From Cladobotryum mycophilum (lineage: Eukaryota; Ascomycota; Sordariomycetes; Hypocreales; Hypocreaceae): 64,000 bases of DNA. Of this stretch, positions 1 to 12,414 are shown piece after piece. Within the stretch, counting starts at the first letter, position 1. Each line of letters begins with the position of its first letter. Position numbers and translations under genes: made by a program. The notes beneath the pieces are model-generated. The model saw only the letters and a list, made by a program, of their open reading frames with translations. It ran no database searches and was not told the DNA's origin. The stretch is from positions 2,418,001 through 2,482,000 of the forward strand of contig CM071591.1 of NCBI GenBank assembly GCA_036429605.1. The letters run 5' to 3'.

Positions 1-466
1 AGGTCCGGGCCCAACAAAGCGGGAGTAGCGGTAATTGGGTATCTGAGAAAAGGCGTGAAGTTGTGTATGTGGTTGAGGTGTATATTAGAGGTGTGTAATA
101 GAGATGGATTATTCTTTATTTCTTTATTTCTGTCTTCCTTGGGCGTGGCCTCAAAGATAGAGAGACGTCGTCGGGATCGAATGCTGCTGTGGCATGTGAG
201 TTTGCGTGAGTGAGTGAGTAAGTAAGTGCTCCTCTTTCAGGGCCGTCGATGGTATCCAGCCGCTAGTGGCAAGGCGCCCGGCGATAGACACAGTATTAGG
301 AAATAATAATAAGCTGTTGGTTGGAATGTAATAGACGTAATGTCATGTACGGAGTAATGGGTGTGTAGAGGGAGGTAAGTAAGGGTACTCTGTATATGTA
401 GGTGCGGCTCCCAGAACAGAGTTGGTAAAGTGGTCTTTCCTTTTTACTTTACCGTTTCTGTCTGTG

Positions 467-508
467 TGCATGCATGCATGTATGTATGTATGTATGTATG
501 TATGTATA
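467..508. repeat. TGCA/TGTA tetranucleotide microsatellite
   Basis: Consecutive ATGC then ATGT units are directly visible. It is a simple repeat outside any supported gene. Confidence 0.9.
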
Positions 509-554
509 AGATGTGCCGCTTTAGGGAGGAGATTAGCAAAGCAAGCAGCCAGGC

Positions 555-620
555 AGACAGAGAGGTAGAGGTAGAGGTAGAGGCAGAGAGCGAGGGAGAG
601 AGAGAGAGGGAGAGAGAGAG
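555..620. repeat. Purine-rich AG/AGAGGT repeat tract
   Basis: Four AGAGGT-type units near 560-582 are followed by AG runs broken by GGG. It produces spurious Arg/Glu-rich and Ser/Leu-rich open frames on the two strands. Confidence 0.85.
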
Positions 621-1524
621 ACTGCTGCTGCGTGTGTGAGGGATGAGGACGGGAAGTAAAAGGTGGGTTTGGGAAAGGGGAAGCGCTCGTGTGTCGTGTT
701 TATGAGCGGCGGAGTCAAAGGACACTAAAGAATTCCAGAGGGTGCGAAGAGACGGCACATGCCAGAAAAAATAACGAACAGGCCAAGGAGAGAAGAAGGA
801 AAGAAAAGAAAAACCAAAACAACGGAGGGTACGTACAGAGAGTACATACAATACAGTAGTAAAATGGCACAACAGCTGAGACTAGAAACTGTGTGAGACG
901 AGACGTGGTGTGTGGATTTACCGATTAGAATCAAGAGAAAAGAAAAGAATTTGGCGAAGACACTTTCACCAGGTACTAAGGACTAAGGTAAGGTACCTAC
1001 GGAGTTTAGCAGCAGTCCACATTGAGCCCTGTGAAGCCTGGAAAGACCCATGATGATCCGCTAGAATGGGGGGAGAGGAGGGGGGTAACCCTACAGCGCT
1101 AAATACCACTCCAAGGGCTTTCCTTCAAGGGCCTCCTCCAGCTACACTAATGCCGACTGGGTTGTCTGGCTGTTTGGTAGCTTGTTTAACTGTGATTGGC
1201 AGTGGGTTGGGAGGCTTGGGTGCACAAATTTCGGGTCCCCAAGAAAGACCCTCAGTGTCGGTAACGGGCTGAGCTGGGCTTGGGCTGAGAGTGGCTACTA
1301 ACCTCACCCACACACTCGCTCGCCCACCCACACACACCACTGGAGAAACGTTTTCTGTAGGTGCCGGCTTGCTGAACCCGAAAAGCTGGGAATGGAGGCC
1401 ATGTCAGTCAGGCGACACTCTAAAGGTACCTCTCATGTACCAACGTCAACACGTGTACTTGTACGGTGTGGCAGCCTCAACTTCACCAAGAAGCGTGTTC
1501 TTGAAGCACAGCATTGATATGATT

Positions 1525-1546
1525 AGAGAGAGAGAGAGAGAGAGAG
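1525..1546. repeat. AG dinucleotide microsatellite
   Basis: About eleven AG units in a row, in non-coding DNA. Confidence 0.9.
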
Positions 1547-4500
1547 GTCTGGAGCAACTTTTTGCTTCCAAGGCCCTACCTACATTAGACGGCACCCAAC
1601 TAATGCACAAGACAGGCGATACAACAAGTACATAAGTAGTTATAGTGCTGATTTTATGATCATGCAGACTAAGGGGGTTATCTTGGGAAAAAATAACTAC
1701 ATACTTTTTTATCATTACAGGTTTGGTCGTATGTTGTTGGTTTGATGGTGCCTATGCGAGGCCGGCAGATGCTGGGTCTCTCTAATTATGGACCGTTCCG
1801 TGGGGACCGTCCCCGTGCGCGTTTTCTATGTATTCTGCCTGGCATGGCCTGGCCTGGCTGCGTTGTGTTTCGTCTTGAGTGAGTGAGTGAGTGATCAACC
1901 AGGTGCTTGGGCCTTGGGCGCATTATTGATCGGCAGTCAAATTTATTTTTACTCTTCTTTACCCAGCTGGTTGGTACGCTTTTGACTCTCAGATATTGCT
2001 CTAACTTTCATGCATGTACCATGTTCAAGGTTAGCATTCATCCATGGGGGGTCTCACACAGACACAGATAGACAGCATATTGAGGGTAAGAGAAAGAAAA
2101 AGCACTGACGTTGAATCCCAAGGAGACGGAAACGTGAAGTGGAGCCCTGGAGAAAGGTTGGCCTGGCTTGTTTTCCTCACTGGACGGGGTTGCAGTGGCA
2201 TTAGGGGAGCCCCGGTGCTAAAGAGGGCGCTGTAGCTGCTGCTCTCACCACCGCTTTGTCGATGCTACCTTGGCTGGGGCACCGCCGGCAGCGGCCGCTG
2301 GAAGAGGGCCAGGTCATTTACCAACTGTCGTAGACTGGAGCCCGGGGGATGAATGTACCTCGGTACCCTGCCTGTACATTCATGTGGCACCACCGTTTTT
2401 TTCTTCTCTCTTTTTTTCTGGGGGCCCTGAACTTGGTTGAGATTTGATGGAGGGTTAATTACATGGCTGGAAACCTTAACCAAAATTTGCTTTTTCAGCT
2501 ATTACATCCTCGTTCTTGGCTGATTCATGGTTCATGGTTCATGGGCCCCCATGATCGGGGCAACGGATGTGCAAAATTGAAATAGAGGCTATTCCCAAGC
2601 CCGTTGAAACTCAAACCACTGGGTCGGTGACGCGTACTCGAAAACACAGTGGACTCCCCCTGTATGTACGTACTGTAACATAATGCACGAGCAATAAGTT
2701 TTGAATCTTACCAACAGCCCTTTCTTGGGATTTCTTCATCATCTGCGGGGACGCGGTAGCTCGGACCAAAAATATCTATCGACATGACCAACAGCTTCAA
2801 AAATAAAGAGGAGAGCGAGAGGAGCACGCAGGACAGGGTGGGTTGTACCCTAGTGGCGTCATACTAATAAATGAGTTGGTTCCGCTCTTGGCTACCTAGA
2901 AGTCTTCACCGCCGTGATGGATCTCGATCAATGAACTTATTACAAGTATTCCATGTACAAGTGGTAGTAGTAGTATGTGTCTATCAGACAACAAAGGCAT
3001 TTACCGCTCCAGTGCAATCATACTGTGAGACAGAACTAACTAGTCTTCACCATCCATCAAACCGACTGGCAGAAAAAAAGAAGAAAAGAAAAGAAAGACG
3101 GAGTTGCTGTCCGTCTTTCCCCCCAAGTTACCGGTAGCATTCCATCGTGTGCGTGTCTATCGCAGATTTGGCCCAGGGGGAGGCAGTCGGTCATGTTTCA
3201 CGGTGGTAACAGATCCACTCAGGTCGGTCGAGAGTGGTGGTTTGCTTGGTTCTGCAAGCTGCATCGTAGCATCTTAGCTTGCGACAAAAAAGCGTTGTTG
3301 CTAAGCCTGAGATGGGGCCATGGTCCCCTTTGAGCGGCGGGGGAGTAGTTGGTGGTACGACTCTGATAAAGGCTCAGAGGGCCGAGGTGATTTGTCGTGT
3401 ATGTACAAGTATGACTCTGCTGGGGCTGGGTGATGTGCGACGTGGAGAAGGAGTGTAGCATTCGATGCCGTGCGTTTTTGTAAATCCTTCCGCCAGGCAC
3501 GGAGAGTTGTTTGCAGGCCAATGGCGTGGAGGATAAGCGAGCGAAGAAAATCCCTAGACTACATGTCATAATGAGTTGGGGGCCAAAAATGGCGGCTTAA
3601 ATTGAGCAAGAGAGTGGATTCGAAGCTGGTATCTGCATGATCAGATATGACGATGTTGCCAGAGAGTCGGGTCCTCTATAAAATGGCAGGTTAAGGTCTA
3701 AAAATGAGAATGGGTTGACTTGCCTTGCTGTTGGCTATGATTGAGTTTAGAATGACGTTTGTGGCTGAACTGGGCTTAATAATATTTGAGAGTGAGGATG
3801 CGTTCTTTTTATCGTGCGCAACCATGTTCATGAACCAGCCTTCCATACTGTTGCCTATGCAACGTTTGTGTGATACTGTTGTTAATGTGCCTATCACATG
3901 GTATCTTCTACGTACGAATATTCTTGCCTCGATGGCTTCACAATTCTAAAACACATGGATCAATAAAAGATTAAATAGAATATTCGAGGAGTCTCTCGCT
4001 TGGTATCATGAGCAAATCAGTTTCATGTGCAGGCGGGATTGGGCTGGAACGCAATGTTTCTCGAGGTTTGCCTCAACTTTAAAGCCACCATGATCGCTCG
4101 CTACATTGCCGTTTAAATCCGCTGGCCATTTACTACTTCGGGAACACTGCAATTTTATTGGCAGGTGTTGAAGTTTGAAGAGCGCGGAACCGAGATAGCG
4201 ACATCGCTTTGCTTGCCCCTATTCCGGCACGATCGCGTGTTCAAAATCGTGAGGCGAATGCATTCTTGCTTTGTTACTTTACTGGTAATCCCGAAAGTCC
4301 GTAAGATGATGGGCTGTGCAAAACCATGACTTTCGCGCTCATCGTCATTGGATAGATGTCATCCAATCAAAGCAAGATAACATGGCCGAGTCGATAGATA
4401 TTGAGGCTGTCACAAACAAACCAATCAACGGCCCTTGACATCGTGGCCAGGCAGCAATCTGCAGATTTGAGCCTCAACACCCGTGTTGGGCGACGAAAAG

Positions 4501-4575
4501 CATTTCTCATTCATTATCCACATCACCACAGTCTGAACGGGACCATATGATACTATACACTGGATAAGACGTGCA

Positions 4576-7500
4576 ATGCAAACTGAAACGGGGAAAATGA
4601 CCTCGATTGGGAGTGTGGCAGCATCCGGCGATGCCAGACTTCAATTTGGGGACCGTCACCATACGACTCACAACCACTACTCTGCGAATCGAGATCAATG
4701 CCTTGCAGACTTGCGAGTAACAGATCCTCGAGACGACAAGGCGCGTATCGAGGGAACCAAGGGCGATCTCCTCGAAGATTCATACAGCTGGATTAGAGAA
4801 AATGCTGAATTCCAACAATGGGAGAACGACGAAGATAGTCCCTTATTGTGGATCAAAGGCGACCCGGGCAAAGGGAAAACCATGCTATTCTGTGGAATCA
4901 TCAATGAGCTAAAGAAAGATACTAAGAACCGTGTTTCTTTTTTCCTTTGCCAGCAAACCGACCTACGTTTAAACAGCGCAACAGCTGTGTTGCGTGGGAT
5001 TACATATCTCCTTATCAATGAACAGCCATCGCTAAGATCACACCTGCAGCAGAAGTATGACCATGCAGGCCAGAGCCTTTTCGAGGATGACGATGCCTGG
5101 TGGTCATTGTGCGAGATTGTTACAGACATGCTAAAGGATCGGAACTTGGAGAAAACCTTCCTGCTCATTGATGGACTTGATGAATGTTCGGTGGACTTGC
5201 CGCTCCTTCTGAAGTTTATCACCAAGTCATACAACACTTCTTCAGTGAAATGGATTGTCACTAGCCGTAACTGGCCAAGCATCGAGGAGCACATGGAAAT
5301 AGCAGAGCAAAAGGCGACATTGTGTCTTGAATTAAATGATTCGTCCATTTCCGCGTCGGTTAAAAGCTATGTCCATCATAGAGTCAACCGATTAGTACGA
5401 ATGAAGAGCCTAGACAACGACGTGCAACAATCTGTTCAGAATTACTTGGAATCCCACTCGAACGGTACATTCTTATAGGTTTCCTTGGTCTGTCAAGCCC
5501 TTGAAAAGACAGACTCATGGGGTATTCTTACTGAACTAAAGCAATACCCTTCCGGGCTGGATCCTATGTACCAACGAATGATGTCTAGTATTCGCAGTTC
5601 GTCTTGTTATGATCTTTGCATGCGCTTACTTGGCCTTATAACCGCTGTTTACCGTCCCATTACCATGAGGGAATTGGAAACCTTGATTGATCTGCCAGAG
5701 GGCGCCCCGAATAGACCTGCTTCGCTTGAAAGGGCCGTGGCGCTCTGTGGATCATTCCTTACTTTGCGAAACGGCACAATCTACTTCATTCATCAATCAG
5801 CAAAGGATTTCTTATGGAATCAGGCGTTTAACCAGATATTCCCTTCTGGTGTACAGAAGCAGCATCTTATTATTTTCTTGAAGTCTCTAGCAGGGATGTC
5901 TAGATCATTACGGAAGAACATATATGGCTTGAACCACGCTGGAATTTCTATTCATGATGTGGTGGTGCCAGATTCAGATCCACTAGCCCAAGTACGGTAT
6001 TCATGCGTCTATTGGGTTGAGCATCTTGAGGATGGTATTTCGGTTGATACTGAAACAGACTCACACCAAGTTCATGAGGAAGTTTACGACTTTATCAGTC
6101 AAAAATTTATCTACTGGCTCGAGGCTCTTAGTCTTATACATGCCTTAGCAGAAGGGAGGGTGGCAATATCTAAGCTCGTACATTTGCTTGTTTGTTAATC
6201 CCAGTGTCGATACGATAGCACAAACTGATACCTTTATTTAGGCCCCACCTCCAAAGTCTAGATGGTTTAGACGATGGTGGAAGAAAGTACAGGAAGTCCA
6301 CGTTGGCGAAGGGCAGAAAACGCTTGAAACACACGAGCCCTCATTAGAGGGCCTTGTTCGTGATGCACATCGATATGCCCTTTCTTTTGGATTTGCAATA
6401 GAGAAGGCACCACTTCAAACATATTCATCACTGGTGTTTAGTCCCCTTGAAAGCTCCATAAGAAAGTTATTTGAAGCGGATCAGCCAGATTGGATCACAT
6501 TAGAATCGCCCCGGCGGCAATATTGGAGCGGGCACCAAACGAGCCTTGAGGGTCATACCGATAAAATAAATGTCTTTATTTTCTCCCCGGATGGTCAATA
6601 TCTCGCATCTGCTTCGGCTGATGGCACGATAAAGATTTGGGACATTAGAACGTATTCTTGTTGGGCGACTTTTGAAGCTAATAGTGGGACCGTCAACTCT
6701 CTTGCCTACTCGCATGATGGATGCCTCCTGGCATCGGCATCCCAGGACAGAGTTATTAGGATATGGAATGTTACCGTTGGGTCCTATGCACTGATTTCAG
6801 TGCTACATAATTCTGGAAAACAATATTTAGAGACAAGTTTCAGCTTTTCGCCTGACCGTAGGTATCTCTTATCATCGTCTCAGGGCTTCAAGTGGGCTGT
6901 AACCATGGTCTGGGATATTACGACCGCTTCTTGCTGTGCTACTTTTGACTCAGACAATACAGTCCTTGCAGCTACATTTCGTCCGGACTCAACTCAGAAT
7001 GTCTTATTGATGTGTGAAGACGGTTCCATATATATATGGGATACCTATTGCAACCAACGCCGATTGCATAAGCAACTCAAATTCCGGGCCGCAATTACAG
7101 CTGCAACCTTCTCGCTCAGCGGTCACACGGTGGCAATAGAGACGGCTTATCTTAAAGGAGAATATTTCCTCTATGATTTTCACACCGGTTCTCTCCACAA
7201 ACTTGGTTTCCAGACCCACGATCCTTTCGACCAACTTCGCTCCTTGGCGTACAGTGTTCTGCGCAAACTTGGTTTCTCGCTGTTCGTTTCTCTCCGCAGG
7301 TTTAAGTCCCGGAGTCGCGGTTCTTGGGGCACCATTCTATTCACATTCTCGTCTGATGGCGGGTCCATCCTTTTGGCAAAAGGTGATGAATGGAAAGTGT
7401 TCGATTTGCAAGGTACAAAACTAATGGAAATGCGAATGTGGTTGATCGGGCTTGAAACAAACTACATTTCAATTCCGCCTCCCAATTGCCAGCTACTTGC

Positions 7501-8905
7501 ATCAAGGTCAGAATATGTTAATATAATTAAGCTCTGGGATCTCCGTCATGTACAGCAAAGTTGGTCTTGGGCCTCACGAGAGTCTAAATATGCGATGAGC
7601 TCAACCTCAATGAATAACCAGAAAATCGCTGTTTGGGAGCATTCTTCCAGGACGTGTACGATCCGGGATGTCGCGACTGGACTGGAGAAAGTAACGATAC
7701 ATACAACTGAAAGGGTGCACCATTGCAAATTTTCTTCCGATGGTCGCTATTTTGGGCAATTCTTTCATAGTCCAAGCGAGTATGATGGGAAACCCGTGGT
7801 TGTTACAATTACTGTCTGGGATACTGAAACAGGTAGCCAAGTCGGCCAAACTATCAAAGACCAAGGGTACTCGAAAGCATCGTATGAAGTGATATTGCTT
7901 GAGTTTGCCTCAAATAACGGTGAACGTGTATGTATGGTGTCAAGAGATGTACTCAAGGTTTGGGACGTCAAGTCTTGTCAGTGCCTGATGACACTTGATT
8001 ATGATGAGAAAACCTATCTTTATCATTATATATCCCCTGATGGCCAGCGACTGGCCTTCGTCTCAACAGATAAGATTGCCCAAGTTTGGGATATCATCGA
8101 TGATGATACCGCAACGACACACAGGGAACTAAACTCACGAAACCCGCAAATGTCTCGTCCTCTGCCACTAATGCTAGATATGCAAGCGATTTCAGATCGA
8201 TGCATCGCTTTCACATCTGACTGCCGGCGTCTCGCATTTATATCAGGGGATAATTGTTACATTTTCCGTTTAGATGATAAAGCAATTGACTTCTTGAGTT
8301 TGGGTCTCCTCGCTTTCAAATATTTCAGCTATTCCTTTAGGAGACTTTTCTTCTCCCCAAGCGGAAAAAGACTAGCCACCACAACTTGCGCACATGTTGA
8401 GATATGGGATACGGCATCAGGTTATCGCATAGCCCTTCTGGGATTCCACGAATTCAGCTTCGGCGCCATATCCAGCAATGATCAATACTTAGTCTTACTT
8501 TCTCAACAACGCGGCTTAACCCCTGGTTCAAACATCATTAAGATCTATGATATTTCGACATCTCGCTGCCACGCGACCCTAAGTGCCGATGGATCCATTT
8601 CCACGGTCAGTTTCAATGAGTCTGATACGGGCCTGGTTACTCCTATTGGGACTTTCGACATAACGCCTTTATTAACCACGCCACTGTCATGCAAAAGGCC
8701 ACTTCATACTTTGCCTTGCTTCAATCAAAATGGCCGTGAAAGCCTCTGCATCAGCGAAGATGGGGCATGGGTCATGTACCAAAATAAAAACCTCCTATGG
8801 ATTCCTGCAGAGTATCGACATAGTATAGACTTCATTGGAGGGTCAATTCTTGTATTAGGCGACCCAAGCAGAATGGTTCTAGTCTTCCGTTTGGAGGCTT
8901 TGTGA
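4576..8905 (+). pseudogene. NACHT-WD40 NLR-type STAND protein, interrupted by an in-frame TAG
   Basis: Fungal NLR-like signal-transduction ATPase. Family members are implicated in allorecognition and immune-like cell death. The ATG at 4576 begins a short N-terminus without a globular effector domain. Residues 10-26 contain an ARLQFGD segment resembling the HET-s amyloid motif. A NACHT domain follows, with P-loop GDPGKGKT (95-102) and Walker B FLLIDGLDEC (195-204). A predicted intron at 6190-6241 (phase 0) leads into a long WD40 region (6242-8905) with GH/WD-type repeats. Reading through, the product would be about 1425 residues. Codon 301 (5476-5478) is TAG where the NGTFLW motif of the paralogue at 37842-42635 has Trp; the frame on both sides is intact. 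I infer a TGG to TAG substitution, so this is a recently inactivated gene, a truncated NACHT protein or a base error. An intron hiding the stop is unlikely because coding similarity continues on both sides. Confidence 0.8.
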
Positions 8906-9722
8906 ATAAACACCGTTCTATTTGCTACTTGAATTTTAAAATAATATTCTTTCTTATTCATGTGATAAATTCGTCTCTCGCAAGTAGTAGCCACAACTTG
9001 AGGTTTTGCTAATGCTTTGATTGCTCGATATTGTAACTGTGGTGATGTATACGCTATAGTTCCTTCTGTGCAGACGTTCCTTGTATTAATTCGGGATGAA
9101 TTAGTAATTTATATGGGAGCATAATCCTAAAACTAAAGCTACGATTCTCCTATATCTAAGCTGTTTTTTACTTCACTTGTTCAGGCACTTCTTTTTCTAC
9201 TTGGAGAAGTCTCCCCTCCCATCAGTGGACTCCATTCCCGCTGCCGACGGAGCCCCACTCTCCACTCCTGCACCGGCTCGTGTGCCCCTCCATTCCATTT
9301 ACCCGTTCTGGCTCCTTCCCATTAAAAATATTTGTCGCGGCGCGCGTCATTGGCGTCTCTTTTTAATCGGGAAGCGCGTTCCTCTGCCACAAACAACCCA
9401 TTTGGTGTGTATCAATTTTGATATCGACTTGAGCATCTCAACGGCCTCTTTTCAGCATATTCATTGCTTTCAACTCTTATGCTGTTTTTTCACTCCCCCA
9501 TATATATGTTGCATCTTTTTATACTCTTATGACCTTGATGACGGATTAACGCTCGCGTCTGCCCTAGCAAACCCCCTTTAACACGACCTTGCATGGACCC
9601 TAGTCGCGCGTCTAATTGCCTCTGATCCCTCGAAATCGAAATCATCTATCGACTTTGACTGTCTCATGCTCCATGAATCCGAAAGTTGATACATCTCGCT
9701 ACTCGCCTAGATCCCCCGAGCC
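8906..9722. promoter_or_regulatory. NLR1 3' flank and CDC45 promoter with CGCGT (MCB-like) cluster
   Basis: No gene is supported. The 134-codon open frame at 9177-9581 lacks recognisable features. The core CGCGT (ACGCG on the other strand) occurs four times upstream of CDC45: 9343-9347, 9375-9379, 9554-9558 and 9607-9611. ACGCG is the core of the MluI cell-cycle box bound by MBF-type Swi6/Mbp1 complexes, which drive G1/S genes in yeasts. That this cluster gives S-phase expression here is inference. Confidence 0.45.
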
Positions 9723-12414
9723 ATGTATCTGCCGCGTTCTCTGATATCGAAACTCTATGCGCATCTTCAGAGCACTCGACACCCATTGTCCCCGCCGGTG
9801 CTCATCCTGGTTGCGCTTGAACCCGATGCCCTCTGCGCATGCCGCATCCTCACACGACTCCTCAAGCATGATTATATTCCACACAAGATCCAGCCCGTTG
9901 CGGGCTATACAGATTTGGAAAAGGCTGGCAAAGAATTGGTCGTCCCGATGATGGAGTCACAGGGAGGCAGTGGAGGTCTGGTCGTTTGCCTTGGAGTCGG
10001 TGGTATGGTCGATCTAGGACCCCTCCTTGGATTAGAGCCTGAAGGAGAAGACTCTCCCTACAGCGGTGTTGAGGTTTGGGTCCTGGATTCACATCGACCA
10101 TGGAACTTGGCAAATGTTTTTGGTGCATTTCCCCTCGAACCAGCCATCGAAGTGTCGAGTTCATATCAAAGCAGAAGTCCAACTGGCGTTACGGGAGGAG
10201 AAATTGGACGGGGTTATAAATCAAGCAAGGGAGGAATTGTGGTATTTGATGATGGTGATATTGAAGGAGATCTTGGCGCAGAGAGAAACGCATATCTCGC
10301 CTTGTTAGATATGCCAGACATTGATGAAGCACAAGATGGGGATTTAGGACTCAGCGATGATGACGATGAGGAGGAAGGCGGCGAAGACCAAAATAATTAT
10401 CTGCAAGAGCCGTCGCGTGCGGGGCAGAAACGGAAAAGCTGGTCAGTCAGAGGTGACGATGACTCTAGCGACGATGAAACGAGACCCCATCAGCGACGGA
10501 GAAGCAATTCGGTATGTAACAGAGCCCTTTTCATTTTGCAGCTCCTTACATGAAGCAGTCTAGCTCGATATCGGAATCACCTCGTCGCCCTGAGCATCGA
10601 GGCCTCATATCCCTCCGAGAACCAGATCTTGAGATTTCTAGCGATCCTCCATCTGGGGCACAACCACCGCCAGTTGTTTCCGCGCGTGCTCTCAGGAGGC
10701 GACTTCTTCGAATGCGACAGGAGAAGGAGACTGTTTTGCACAAGTACTACAAGATGGGTGCTTCTTTTTCGGAGCCTATTTCATCCATGATGTACTCGCT
10801 CGCGTCTGAGCTTGGTCGAGAGGACAATGATCTCCTTTGGTTGGCTATTGTTGGTGTTACATCCATGGAACTTTATGGCAGATCATCAGCAGGTGTGGCT
10901 GCGCCGGTTCGAGCCAACAATTCTGGTAAGCCCAATGGATGGCTCGGTGTTCGAGGAGCGGCTCTACGGCAGCTGTTGCGAGATGAAGTTCGAAGATTAA
11001 ATCCACCAGATGTCTCCAACGGACGGGTCGCTATTGAGAATACCGGTGTCATACCAACAACCGCCAGGAACCCCGAAGATACTGGAATTCGTCTATCACC
11101 CGAACCAAGATTTCTTCTCATTCGTCATTGGAGTCTTTACGACAGTATGCTTCACTCGCCCTATCTCTTTTCCCGACTAAAGACATGGAGTGAGACTGGT
11201 ATAAAAAGGTTGCACAAGCTTCTCGCCAAAATGGGTGTCAGCTTGGCGCAATGCAAGCAGAGCTACACACATATGGACATGATGCTTAAGCGAGAGTTGA
11301 GAGCGAAACTCCTGAAATATGGGTCTTTGTACAACTTGGATGAAATGGTGCCCGCCGTTGACACGGATGGCAAAGACAGAGCTGGAGCAAAGGACGGATG
11401 GGGTTTTGTCAGAAGCTGGGGCTGGCGAGCAACATTAAGTGCTCAAGATGTAGGCGTTGTCATTGGTGCCTTGCTAGAAGTCGGTAAACACGCACAAGGT
11501 GCCGACTCTACGGCTGGGTCAAGCCAAGTAATCCGAGAAGTGGAAGAAGAAGCCGAATTGATCGCCCAAGGCGAAGAATTCGTCAGTCGTTTCTGGGAGG
11601 CCTATGATGCGTTAGAAGAGTAAGTTATACCCGGGAGGTTGGGCACTTGGTCTGAGAACAACCCGACTAATAAGATATGCAGCATCGATGCGCTCAAAGC
11701 CGGACTCCCCACCGCCCAGTTTCTCCACCGAGCCATCTACCGGACGGGCACATCCCTCATCAACAAAAAGCAAATCAAACATCTCCGTGCTTTCAGGATG
11801 TGTGTTGTCAAAGATGGCCCTGACGTGACCCTATTCACCCATCCAGCAGCGTTGACCAAGCTTGCCCTCTGGATTGGAGAAGCTTTAGCTGAGCAGGAAA
11901 GAGAATCTCAGGGAAAGCTGTCTCACGGTGGTCGTGGTACCCCCTCGTGGTAGCAAGTTTGAATGAGAAGCGTGGAGTCTATGTTGTCGTTGGCACAGGG
12001 GGTGGCGGTGGGCCGGACACTGCCTTCCTGGACAAGTTAACGAAGCAACAAAAGCAAACGGACAAGGACGCCAAGGCTAAGAAGAAGGAAGAAAACCGGA
12101 AGGCAAAGGAGAAGATTAAGGAGGAAAAACGTGCAGCCCGGCAGGCGGCAGGACAAGATGATGACGATGATGAACTAGAGACTGAATCAGAAGCATCAGA
12201 TTCAGACTCGGATGATGAATCTGACGACGAGGACGGCCCTGAGAATGACAGGGGTTACGGTCTAAATAAATTTGGAAGCGCATTTCAAGAAGTCGTATCA
12301 GAGACGAGCGCGCGGGTACGAATCGACAGCTTCGAGCATTCCGTGGTAGAAGTCAAGAAAGAGGATCTAGGTGGGTTTCTTGAAAGTCTCAGCATGAAAG
12401 CGGTGGTGGGGTAA
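9723..12414 (+). CDS. CDC45: CDC45, replication initiation and CMG helicase subunit
   Basis: CDC45 joins MCM2-7 and GINS to form the replicative helicase in the nucleus. The N-terminus (ATG at 9723) shows the family pattern, with VALEPDALCACRILTRLL near residue 30. An acidic low-complexity stretch follows around residues 215-225. The helical core includes EPISSMMYSLASELGRED and LLWLAIVGVTSMELYG. The C-terminus carries RGVYVVVGTGGGG, a charged K/E/D tract and the conserved RIDSFEH and FLESLSMKAVVG. Predicted exons are 9723-10511, 10559-11619 and 11683-12414; the introns are 47 and 63 nt. Exon 3 changes frame at a C run (11940-11944): five Cs are present but six are needed to continue GGRGTP into LVVASLNEK. 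With that base the protein is 860 residues. Because CDC45 is essential, a base-calling error is more likely than a broken gene. Four CGCGT elements lie upstream. Confidence 0.95.

Larger units (their letters stand above)
1..4575. other. Gene-free left flank
   Basis: I could not support any gene in this stretch. Open frames are short, overlap on both strands and follow repeat composition. It contains a TGCA/TGTA tetranucleotide run (about 467-508), an AG-rich tract with AGAGGT units (555-620), an AG dinucleotide run (1525-1546), one exact copy of TACGGAGTA (348-356) and a near copy (998-1006). A hairpin with 10-bp arms lies at 2349-2358 and 2374-2383. The last several hundred bases probably hold the promoter of the downstream NLR gene, but no specific element was recognised. 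Confidence 0.6.

Noticed and set aside
430..872. ORFs over the ATGT and AG repeats on both strands
   Set aside because: They are translations of simple repeats with no coding signal.
5460..5490. Possible intron hiding the NLR1 TAG (TTCTTATAG looks like a 3' splice site)
   Set aside because: Conserved NACHT coding is continuous on both sides and no donor in the right phase was found just upstream.
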